A stretch of DNA of 62,552 nt. Origin: Psychrobacter sp. FME13. GTDB taxonomy: Bacteria; Pseudomonadota; Gammaproteobacteria; Pseudomonadales; Moraxellaceae. How positions within the stretch are numbered: position 1 is the first letter of the stretch; every line of letters starts with the position of its first letter. Position numbers and translations under genes: made by a program. Of this stretch, positions 49,264-56,530 are shown one piece after another. Under the pieces are notes generated by a model. It did no database searches. It saw only the letters and a program-made list of their open reading frames with translations, and had not been told where the DNA came from. Location: positions 1 through 62,552 of the forward strand of contig NZ_RRYV01000005.1 in NCBI RefSeq assembly GCF_014861395.1. The letters are read 5' to 3'.

Positions 49264-49373
49264 AACTTATCGTTTGCGTATCATGATTCGGATCTATAAA
49301 GACAAGTAACAGTGTTACGAGTGGTAGACTAAAGGTGTTCGATACCGTGTCGGATTTATATGAGATTGACTAT
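49264..49373 (-). repeat. Diverged MITE-like element with a TATAGTC-type end (core type C)
   Basis: Only the right end (GATTTATATGAGATTGACTATAG) is clear. Its reverse complement aligns for about 50 bp with the reverse complement of 24201-24336 (CAAT.YCATRTAAATC, then ACGGT). The other end could not be fixed, so the left boundary is approximate. It ends 31 bp before the TPM gene. Confidence 0.45.
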
Positions 49374-49404
49374 AGTACAGATGTATTGAGGTGGTATAGA
49401 TTAG

Positions 49405-50577
49405 ATGAATAATTCAAAAGCACTCTTATCAGTATTGCTGTTCACGCTCAGCGTCAGTGGTACGTCTATGCTGCATGCTGCAACTAATGGCAATGTTGAC
49501 GATGATGCTGTCGCTACTAATAGCACCTCAAGTCTGCAAGATCGTAGTGTCGAGGATTTAGTGGCACTTGCCAAAGCAGGCGATTCCAATGAAGCCATCG
49601 ATGATGCAGTACTGGGTAATGAAGCCATCAATGAAGCGGTGCTCGGCAACGATGCTATCAATCAAAGCTCAGCAAATGATACAGACAGTGTTCAAACAAC
49701 AGATCAGCCACCAGTGCGGTCAAGTGCAGAAAGTGTCGATGCAGATAAGCTGATATTGAATTCGCCAGTGGTTGATCAAGCCAATATTCTAAATCCGCAA
49801 GAGAAACAGCGTTTAGAGGCGCAGTTAAAAAATATCTATCAGCAAGGTTTCGCCCAAGCGGCAGTGGTTATTGTTCCTACAACAAATGGTTTGCCGATAT
49901 TTGACTATGCACTGCAAGTGGCTGAAAAATGGCAGTTAGGTGATGAAGATATCGATGACGGCCTGCTAATGGTTGTCGCTGTCAATGACCGTGAGATGTA
50001 TATCTTGACTGGCTATGGGCTAGAAGGCGTCTTACCAGATGCTGCGGTGAATCGTATTATTCGTGAAGATATCACACCACTATTTAAGCAGAACGACTAC
50101 GGTGCTGGGATATTGGCAGGTGTAGATGCATTAAAGACCCGTCTAACAGCTGACCCCGAGGTCTTGGCTCGTGCTGATGCGCAAGCAGCCGAGCGTAGTG
50201 CGCAACAGAGCAATGACGAAGTGCCATCGCCTATTTTTTTGTTTATTATGGCGATGATATTTGGTAGCTTTATTACCAATATATTTGGTCGCGTGTTTGG
50301 CTCTATTCTAACGGCAGGTGGATTTTTTGCTGGCTCGTTAGCACTGGGTGGCGGCTTCTTCATGACGGTGATTATGGCCATATTTATTTGGATGTTTTTG
50401 ATCTCACGTGGTGGTGGCGGTAAAGGTGGCTCTGGCGGTGGTCGTCGAGGTGGTGGTATGGTATTCCTACCTGGTAGCGGAGGCGGTGGCAGCCGTGGTG
50501 GCGGAGGTTTTGGTAGCGGTGGTTTTGGCGGCGGCGGCGGTGGTTTTGGCGGCGGTGGTGCTGGCGGCTCGTGGTAG
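49405..50577 (+). CDS. TPM-domain protein (YgcG-like) with Gly-rich C-terminus
   Basis: 390 residues. Signal peptide (1-26, ending MLHAA), an acidic linker with a ten-residue repeat (NEAIDDAVLG, NEAINEAVLG, NDAINQ), a TPM domain (about 112-240; VVDQANILNPQEKQRLEAQL, EKWQLGDEDIDDGLLMVVAV), one or two membrane helices (about 275-335) and a Gly/Ser-rich tail ending GGGGAGGSW. This is the YgcG/TPM architecture found beside LemA. GAGGTGG lies about 12 bases before the ATG. Confidence 0.9.
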   Translation: MNNSKALLSVLLFTLSVSGTSMLHAATNGNVDDDAVATNSTSSLQDRSVEDLVALAKAGDSNEAIDDAVLGNEAINEAVLGNDAINQSSANDTDSVQTTDQPPVRSSAESVDADKLILNSPVVDQANILNPQEKQRLEAQLKNIYQQGFAQAAVVIVPTTNGLPIFDYALQVAEKWQLGDEDIDDGLLMVVAVNDREMYILTGYGLEGVLPDAAVNRIIREDITPLFKQNDYGAGILAGVDALKTRLTADPEVLARADAQAAERSAQQSNDEVPSPIFLFIMAMIFGSFITNIFGRVFGSILTAGGFFAGSLALGGGFFMTVIMAIFIWMFLISRGGGGKGGSGGGRRGGGMVFLPGSGGGGSRGGGGFGSGGFGGGGGGFGGGGAGGSW

Positions 50578-50650
50578 AGAGACAATGTATGTTTAAGAAT
50601 ACCAGAGGCAAAATGACCGTGAGTAATGATGTATTAGAGGGAATAGTATA

Positions 50651-51175
50651 ATGACAGAAAACAACGCTTCAAAGTCCAGTCTTGCTCGCTGGTGGCGTCA
50701 GGTCGTATTTGTTCCTTTATGGCATAGCAAATGGCTGACGACAGAGGCTAAAGTGCGTCTGACAGAGCGTGTGACCCAAGCAGAGCGAGGTCACCGCGGC
50801 GAGGTGTTTTTGATTGTAGAAAACCACTTGCCCATTCAGGATGCTTATCACCTTGACTGTCATGAGCGTGCCGTTGATTTGTTTAGTGCGTACCGAGTTT
50901 GGGACACTGAAGAAAACACAGGTGTCTTGATTTATGTCAATATTTGCGAGCATCAGTTAGAGATCGTCGCGGATCGCGGCATCAGTGCTCATGTGAGTCC
51001 TACTGTCTGGCACGCGATGTGCGAAAAAGCGGTATCAGGTATTGCCAATCAAAAAATAGAAGAAAGCTTGGCTGAATTGTTAGATGAAGTAGGGCAAGTG
51101 CTGCGTCAATATTATCACCTTGAGCATGATCCAGCAGGCAATGAGCTGTCTGATACCGTGGTGTTTTTGAAGTAG
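50651..51175 (+). CDS. Second TPM-domain protein, soluble form
   Basis: 174 residues, one TPM domain without signal peptide or membrane segment: HRGEVFLIVENHLPIQ, ALDLFSAYRVWDTEENTG-like centre (AVDLFSAYRVWDTEENTGVL), YVNICEHQLEIVADRGISAH. AGAGGGAA lies 9 bases before the ATG. It lies 73 bp after the first TPM gene and shares its strand, completing a lemA-TPM-TPM operon. Confidence 0.9.
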   Translation: MTENNASKSSLARWWRQVVFVPLWHSKWLTTEAKVRLTERVTQAERGHRGEVFLIVENHLPIQDAYHLDCHERAVDLFSAYRVWDTEENTGVLIYVNICEHQLEIVADRGISAHVSPTVWHAMCEKAVSGIANQKIEESLAELLDEVGQVLRQYYHLEHDPAGNELSDTVVFLK

Positions 51176-51304
51176 CGTTTATCATGAAGTGTGATGATGA
51201 TTCTCATCAGTTCTCGTTATTTGCTAGGGTTTCAGTATGAATTGAAATACAATAGCGCTTCGAAAAATAACGTGTTTTTTATAAAGAGTAGCTACTGGAA
51301 CACT

Positions 51305-52303
51305 ATGATAGAGTTAATTAAGAAATTACCAAAAGCAGAACTGCATTTACATATCGAAGGCTCATTAGAACCTGAGCTGATGTTTAGATTGGCGAAAAAA
51401 AACCAGATTGAAATCCCCTATAAAAACATAGAAGATGTCCGCAACGCTTATAACTTTAATAATCTACAGAGTTTTTTAGACATCTATTATGCGGGCGCAA
51501 ATGTCCTTTTGACCAAAGATGACTTTTATGATCTGACATGGGCATATATCCTCAAATGTGTTGAAGACAACGTCATTCACACAGAGATATTTTTTGACCC
51601 TCAGACTCATACCGAAAGAGGCGTACCTTTTGCAGCCGTCATTACGGGTATCAAAGAAGCACTGGCTGATGCCAAAGAAAAATTCGGTATTACTTCTTGT
51701 ATCATCATGTGTTTCTTACGACATTTATCACAAGAAGAGGCGTTTGCCACGTTGGACGAAGCGATGGTGTTTAAAGACGATATCATCGGTGTCGGTCTTG
51801 ATTCTTCAGAATTAGGCAATCCACCGTCAAAGTTTAAAGAAGTGTTTGAAAAGGCAAAAGAGGCCGGCTTTAAGCTAGTGGCTCATGCTGGTGAAGAGGC
51901 TGATTTTTCTTATATTTATGAAGCACTAGATTTATTAAATATCAACAGAATCGACCATGGTGTTCAGTCCATAAAAAGCCCAGAACTCATGCAACGACTT
52001 AAAGATGAGCAAATGCCACTGACGGTTTGCCCAAACTCTAATATTGAGCTTAAGGTCTTTGGGGACTACGCAGAGCACAATATCAAAGAGCTGCTAGATT
52101 ATGGTCTAAATATCAGTGTCAACTCAGATGATCCAGCGTATTTTAAAGGCTATATGAATCAGAACTTTATAAATATCTGTGAAAATCTGCCGTTAACGGA
52201 AGATGATATCATCACCTTGGTCAAAAACTCATTTAGATCGTCATTTATAGATGATGAGTTAAAAGAGCTGTATTTAGCGAAAGTGGATCTGGCATTGAAC
52301 TAA
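51305..52303 (+). CDS. Adenine deaminase / adenosine deaminase family hydrolase
   Basis: 332-residue zinc hydrolase of purine salvage. Metal and catalytic motifs in order: ELHLHIEGSLEPELM (HxH, residues 12-26), LVAHAGEEADFSYI (His-Ala-Gly-Glu-Glu), NRIDHGVQSI and NSDDPAYFKGYM. The HIEGSLEPE and SDDPAYF variants are those I associate with the fungal-type adenine deaminases found in Pseudomonas rather than true adenosine deaminase, so the substrate is more probably adenine. ATG 51305 is used: the ORF extends 38 codons upstream without a family match and GGA lies just before the ATG. Confidence 0.85.
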   Translation: MIELIKKLPKAELHLHIEGSLEPELMFRLAKKNQIEIPYKNIEDVRNAYNFNNLQSFLDIYYAGANVLLTKDDFYDLTWAYILKCVEDNVIHTEIFFDPQTHTERGVPFAAVITGIKEALADAKEKFGITSCIIMCFLRHLSQEEAFATLDEAMVFKDDIIGVGLDSSELGNPPSKFKEVFEKAKEAGFKLVAHAGEEADFSYIYEALDLLNINRIDHGVQSIKSPELMQRLKDEQMPLTVCPNSNIELKVFGDYAEHNIKELLDYGLNISVNSDDPAYFKGYMNQNFINICENLPLTEDDIITLVKNSFRSSFIDDELKELYLAKVDLALN

Positions 52304-52327
52304 CCTTAATGAGTTCGATATGAGCAG

Positions 52328-52367
52328 AAAAGGCGCAACGGTTTATATAAATCGTTACGCCTTTTTT
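52328..52367 (+). terminator. Terminator of the deaminase gene
   Basis: A 16-bp stem with few mismatches (AAAAGGCGCAACGGTTT/AAATCGTTACGCCTTTT) and T-run, 25 bp after the stop. Confidence 0.9.
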
Positions 52368-52379
52368 GTTGTCTGTCGT

Positions 52380-52561
52380 TAGGGCGTGTCTTCATTTAAA
52401 AAATGACGACCAAACAAAATAAATTACTGTCAAACAAGGAAAATAGCGCAGATAATATCGGGATATTAACCAGCTATTTGACGATGTTTGGTAAGATTCA
52501 GCCATTTTTAGTCCATTGAGATGACTATTGAGTGAATCGAGTGAGTTGAAGACACGCCCTA
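52380..52561 (+). mobile_element. MITE of 178 bp with 13-bp perfect terminal inverted repeats and TA flanks
   Basis: GGGCGTGTCTTCA opens at 52382 and TGAAGACACGCCC closes at 52559, exact inverted repeats, each bordered by TA, the expected target duplication of an IS630/Tc1-type transposase. No coding capacity, so it would be mobilised in trans. A diverged copy is at 3046-3218. Confidence 0.8.
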
Positions 52562-52584
52562 GTAATATTTACTAGCAGTAGCCA

Positions 52585-53385
52585 TTATAAAGCAGTAATT
52601 TCTTCTATCAGCAGCGGCAGTACTATGCCAGCCTTCTCTGCTAACGTGATATCAACGAGTGTATTTTGCGTGGGGTTTGGATTGATTTCGATAACTTGCG
52701 CACCGTTTTGTTTGGCTGATTGCGCCAGACCAGCAGCAGGGTAGACGAGGCTGGAGGTGCCAATACTAATAAATACCTCGCAGTTAGTCGCAGCATTTTC
52801 AGCTGTGTGCCATTCATCTACAGGCAACGCCTCACCAAACCACACAATATCTGGTCTGATATAACCACCACACTGGGCGCAAGTCATTAGTGCTTCGTCA
52901 TAACCGACAGTATTTTGGCTACTATACGAATCTCTTGCTTGCTCTTGGACAGGCGCCTCACACTGACCACACTTATTACGCCATAGATTACCGTGCAAAT
53001 GGGTCACAGTACTGCCAGCCTGCTCATGCAAATCATCGACATTTTGAGTAATGAGTGTCAGCTGCTGCTCCGTTGATTGAGCATGATATTGCCACTGTGC
53101 CAAAGCATGGTGCGCAGGATTTGGTGTTTTATCTGCGACTACTTGCCGACGCCATTGATACCATGACCATACTAGTTTTGGATCACGGATGAACGCCTCT
53201 GGTGTCGCCAAGTCCTCTACGCCATAATTTTCCCATAAGCCGGTTTGCTTGTCTCGAAACGTTGGGATGCCGCTTTCTGCAGAAATGCCAGCCCCTGTTA
53301 AAATGCAAATACGTTGTGCTGATTTTAGCAACTTGGTGGCAAGTTCTACTTCTGCTATTAACGTTGGTGATAATTCTGCTAACAT
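52585..53385 (-). CDS. cobB: NAD-dependent protein deacylase (sirtuin, CobB-like)
   Basis: 266-residue sirtuin that removes acyl groups from lysine using NAD+. Motifs: GAGISAESGIPTFRD (about residues 32-46), TQNVDDLHEQAG (catalytic region), HLHGNLW with four zinc cysteines (CGQC and CAQC), RPDIVWFGEALP and the GTSSLVYPA loop. A Y-x-x-R pair in WYQWRR marks the class III type able to remove succinyl and malonyl groups, as in E. coli CobB. Lies alone, divergent from the small gene after it. Confidence 0.93.
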   Translation of the reverse strand: MLAELSPTLIAEVELATKLLKSAQRICILTGAGISAESGIPTFRDKQTGLWENYGVEDLATPEAFIRDPKLVWSWYQWRRQVVADKTPNPAHHALAQWQYHAQSTEQQLTLITQNVDDLHEQAGSTVTHLHGNLWRNKCGQCEAPVQEQARDSYSSQNTVGYDEALMTCAQCGGYIRPDIVWFGEALPVDEWHTAENAATNCEVFISIGTSSLVYPAAGLAQSAKQNGAQVIEINPNPTQNTLVDITLAEKAGIVLPLLIEEITAL

Positions 53386-53408
53386 GAGCCAACCCTTGTC
53401 AATGATGG

Positions 53409-53783
53409 ATGTTTTTTCTTATGATAGATGGAATTTGGTGGCTTGTCATACTGTTTACCATTATCGTGGTTTTATGGTTCGTGGCAAAATCGCGTGGTGC
53501 AAAAGCAGACGAAAAACATAGTGGCGCGAAGTCAAAAAATGTAGCACCGAATGATGCTCTACAAAAAACCTCAGCGATATTAAAGCAGTATTTTGCTAAT
53601 TATCGAGTCACCCGTAAGGCGAACCATTTGCTCATTAGCAAAGAAGGCAAAAAGATTGCGATGCTTACGATTGATAAAAAGTTGGCTGTTGGTCAACGTC
53701 GTTTGGGTGATGTTCCTGTGATCAATTACCACCGTGTGCCTAGTCGCGCTCAGTTGACTGTTAACTTGCAAGATGCAGAGTGA
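53409..53783 (+). CDS. Unknown small membrane-anchored protein
   Basis: 124 residues. One N-terminal helix (about residues 5-24: IDGIWWLVILFTIIVVLWFV) followed by a charged linker and a small C-terminal domain (about 50-122; QYFANYRVTRKANHLLISKE, IAMLTIDKKLAVGQRRLGDV). I do not recognise the family. ATG 53409 or 53421 (MIDGIWW) could be the start; the second gives a tighter membrane anchor. It is the last chromosomal gene before the tRNA fragment. Confidence 0.65.
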   Translation: MFFLMIDGIWWLVILFTIIVVLWFVAKSRGAKADEKHSGAKSKNVAPNDALQKTSAILKQYFANYRVTRKANHLLISKEGKKIAMLTIDKKLAVGQRRLGDVPVINYHRVPSRAQLTVNLQDAE

Positions 53784-53921
53784 GGCTTTCTCTATAGGTG
53801 AGAAATGCTAAGTTCGATAGGCATAGAAAAGCTGTAAACATCTTGAAGTGCTGATTTGATGAGTAAGGGTTGTTTGGAGCAGGGCAAAGGAAGAGTGAAG
53901 CAAGATTGTAAATATAATGAT

Positions 53922-53968
53922 TGGTGCGCTCGGCGGGAATCGAACCCACGACCCTCGGCTTCGGAGGC
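53922..53968 (-). other. 3' half of a tRNA-Arg(CCG) gene, probable attachment-site scar
   Basis: Reading the minus strand, this is anticodon loop TCCGAA with anticodon CCG, 3' anticodon stem, variable loop, T-arm (GTGGGTTCGAATCCCGC) and acceptor end CGAGCGC-A-CCA. There is no 5' half: the D-arm and 5' acceptor strand are missing and the sequence beyond 53968 is unrelated AT-rich DNA. A break in the anticodon stem is the classic crossover point of tRNA-targeting integrases. Confidence 0.85.
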
Positions 53969-54284
53969 TAGAACCACCATATTTCGTTAAATAGCATTAA
54001 TGTATGATAAGTTGTTATAGCATACGTACAAAGGTTTTCATTAAAATATAGCCAACGACCTTTAGTGTCTTTTAAAGTAATAAATGCATTATCTCTTCAA
54101 GTATTTTCTGAGCCTCTAAGCTCATCTAAACAATCTACTGTGAAAGTAGTTTATTGTTTCCACTACTATCAAAAACTTGATGCTATTAAATCCATCACCT
54201 TTTAAGCAACAGACTTAGAGCCTTTTAAGTAATATTCAATCAAAAGGAAAGTTGCAAGTAATTGTTAGATTTACCTATAATTAC

Positions 54285-54338
54285 AGCTCTAGTAGCTCTA
54301 GTAGCTCTAGTAGCTCTAGTAGCTCTAGTAGCTCTAGA
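54285..54338. repeat. Six tandem copies of a 9-bp unit (AGCTCTAGT) upstream of the two-partner secretion operon
   Basis: Five perfect AGCTCTAGT units plus a sixth ending AGCTCTAGA. The unit contains AGCT and CTAG palindromes and the array ends in the palindrome GCTCTAGAGC. It lies about 295 bp before the transporter gene, so copy number could change promoter spacing. Confidence 0.95.
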
Positions 54339-54633
54339 GCATCCTGACTAAATCTCTTGCATTATATTCTCAGAAAATACTTATTATCTATCATGTTCTT
54401 TTGTATTGTTAATGGTCTTTGTATATGCGGTCATTGCAATTTCTATAAACCTACGCTAATTCTATGCAAATACCTATTGATAATAATTACTTATATGAAT
54501 ATAAGGATTGTAAATAAAATAGAGAAAAAACAGTTACATAGTATATAAACTATTCACTGCGAAAATAATAAAAAATACTTGCAATAAGTAACTGTTATAT
54601 ACATAATCCTTTCACTATAAAAATGGTGGACTT

Positions 54634-56427
54634 ATGTATACAAGTATTTCGAGAACTAATGTAGCTGGCCATACTTTAGGCTTTTTAACGATCAGTATTG
54701 TCAGCATTTGTATGGGTGTCAATGCCAATGCGCTTACGCCTGAGCAGTACCAAGAGCAGCGTAGTGAAGCCTTAAAACAGCAACAATTGGTTAAGCCCAA
54801 TGTCAATATAAATACTGATACGTATCAACAAGCGCCTTCCACTTCTATAGTGCCCGCCAGTTCTCAGAACGCTGATGCCGCTTCAATCCCTTGTTTTGAT
54901 ATTGACCATATCTACCTAACAGGTGAGCTGAGCGAAAAGTTCACTTTCGCACTCATGCCTTATACCAAAGGTAAATCATCTTTACTGGGCAGCTGTCTAT
55001 CAGTCAATGATATCAACCAGCTGGTCACCAATGTACAGAATCGAATTATCGAAAAAGGTTACGTCACCACTCGGGTATTGGTACAAAACCAAAATCTAAA
55101 ATCTGGTCACTTGACGCTCACCCTTATTCCCGGTCGTATTGACCAAATCACCGCTGTCGATGTTCAAGTCAGTCGTCCTGTTTATATTGATAACAGTGGC
55201 AATCCTGCCAACTTTGCCCCTGCCATGCCCATGCATTCTGGTGATTTACTCAATGTCCGTGATATCGAGCAGTCACTAGAGAACTTTAAGCGCGTACCAA
55301 CCGCTGACGCGGACTTCTCCATTGCACCTAGCAGCCGAATGACCGAGCCTGGTTACAGTGATATTCAAGTTAAATGGCAGCAAGACAAGCGCTGGCGTCT
55401 GTCTGCCTCTGTTGATGATTCAGGACAGGAAAGTACGGGTGTTTATCAAGGTAATGTCACGCTATCACTAGACAATCCCACTTGGCAAAACGATTTGTTA
55501 TACCTATCTTATAACCACAATTTAGATGGCGGCGGTGATGGCGAAGATAATGGTAGCCAAGGCTATAATATCGGCTACGTGCTGCCCATCAATAATACCC
55601 AACTAACACTGACCCACAGTGGCTATAACTATGATCAAACCATCGCGGGTGCCAATCAAGACTACGTCTATAGCGGCGACTCTTATAACACTGAAGCGCT
55701 CGTCAGCCATTTGGTCCACCGTGACAGCCACAGCAAAACGTATTTAAAGGCAGGTGGTTACACCAAGCAACAAAGTAACTTTATTGATGATACGGAAGTG
55801 GAAGTACAGCGTCGCCGTACGGCAGGCTATAAAGCAGGCATTGGCTACGAGACCATCATTGGTAAAACCCAATGGGTAGGTGATGTCATGTATCAGCGCG
55901 GTACAGGTGCCTTTGATGCGATCGATCCCCCTGAAGCCCTGTTTAATGAAGGCAGTGCGCGTGCGGGTATCGTAAAGGTAGGGGTTGATGTGAATCATCC
56001 TATGCAAATTGCCAATCAAGCGTTGAATTACCATGGCTCTTTTACCGGGCAGTATGCAACTGAGGCATTGGTGCCGAATGAACGTTTGAGTATTGGTGGA
56101 CGTTATAGTGTACGCGGGTTCGACGGTGAGCGCAGTTTAAGCGGCGATCATGGTGCGATTCTAAAGCAAGAGCTGAGTGCCTATCTTGGTGATAAGCCTC
56201 ACGCCGTTTATGCTGGTGTCGATGCAGGCTATGTGAAGCTTGATAATGATGCTCAAGATGATCTGCTGTTAGGCAATCATTTGGTTGGCGGGGTTGTAGG
56301 CGTCAAAGGCTACGTCACGCCAATTAGAACCAGCTATGACTTGTTTGCTGGCTATCCGCTAGCCCAGCCAGACGGTTTCAGTGACAAAGAGTGGGTCACT
56401 GGCTTTAGTTTAGGGTGGCAGTACTAA
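54634..56427 (+). CDS. cdiB: Two-partner secretion outer-membrane transporter (TpsB / CdiB / ShlB family)
   Basis: 597 residues. Signal peptide (about 1-33, ending NANA), a polar linker, two POTRA-like domains (about 90-230; PCFDIDHIYLTG, YVTTRVLVQNQNL, LTLTLIPGRID) and a 16-strand beta-barrel. The barrel's conserved loop motif VRGFDGE (VRGY type) is near residue 500 and the protein ends with an aromatic residue (GWQY), the usual outer-membrane signal. GGTGGA lies 5 bases before the ATG. It would export the following protein. The name cdiB is by neighbour only; an adhesin or haemolysin exporter would look the same. Confidence 0.88.
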   Translation: MYTSISRTNVAGHTLGFLTISIVSICMGVNANALTPEQYQEQRSEALKQQQLVKPNVNINTDTYQQAPSTSIVPASSQNADAASIPCFDIDHIYLTGELSEKFTFALMPYTKGKSSLLGSCLSVNDINQLVTNVQNRIIEKGYVTTRVLVQNQNLKSGHLTLTLIPGRIDQITAVDVQVSRPVYIDNSGNPANFAPAMPMHSGDLLNVRDIEQSLENFKRVPTADADFSIAPSSRMTEPGYSDIQVKWQQDKRWRLSASVDDSGQESTGVYQGNVTLSLDNPTWQNDLLYLSYNHNLDGGGDGEDNGSQGYNIGYVLPINNTQLTLTHSGYNYDQTIAGANQDYVYSGDSYNTEALVSHLVHRDSHSKTYLKAGGYTKQQSNFIDDTEVEVQRRRTAGYKAGIGYETIIGKTQWVGDVMYQRGTGAFDAIDPPEALFNEGSARAGIVKVGVDVNHPMQIANQALNYHGSFTGQYATEALVPNERLSIGGRYSVRGFDGERSLSGDHGAILKQELSAYLGDKPHAVYAGVDAGYVKLDNDAQDDLLLGNHLVGGVVGVKGYVTPIRTSYDLFAGYPLAQPDGFSDKEWVTGFSLGWQY

Positions 56428-56530
56428 CCCTTACTCACTAACTAGTACTATCATTTATGCCATATCCAAGATTGGCCGTTAACCTGCTTTAATAATCTAT
56501 TCAATAAACACCCCCTCAAAGGACATCACA

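Larger units (their letters stand above)
53784..54633. other. Island edge: tRNA fragment, AT-rich stretch and 9-bp tandem repeat
   Basis: 850 bp without a supported protein gene. It contains the tRNA-Arg 3' fragment (53922-53968) and the six-unit repeat (54285-54338). From 53969 the sequence becomes AT-rich. An integrase is not encoded here; if one exists it must be at the other end of the island. Confidence 0.6.

Noticed and set aside
50097..50585. 162-residue minus-strand ORF rich in proline opposite the TPM gene
   Set aside because: It is the antisense image of the Gly-rich tail, whose GGN codons read as proline on the other strand.
53761..53980. Two overlapping minus-strand ORFs of 62 residues across the tRNA fragment
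   Set aside because: They read through the tRNA remnant and share the same bases in two frames, so they are by-products.
54285..54338. CRISPR array
   Set aside because: Units are 9 bp and contiguous with no spacers.
54357..54548. 63-residue plus-strand ORF rich in Cys, Ile and Leu at the island edge
   Set aside because: No ribosome site, AT-driven composition and no recognisable motif; it overlaps no terminator or operon logic.
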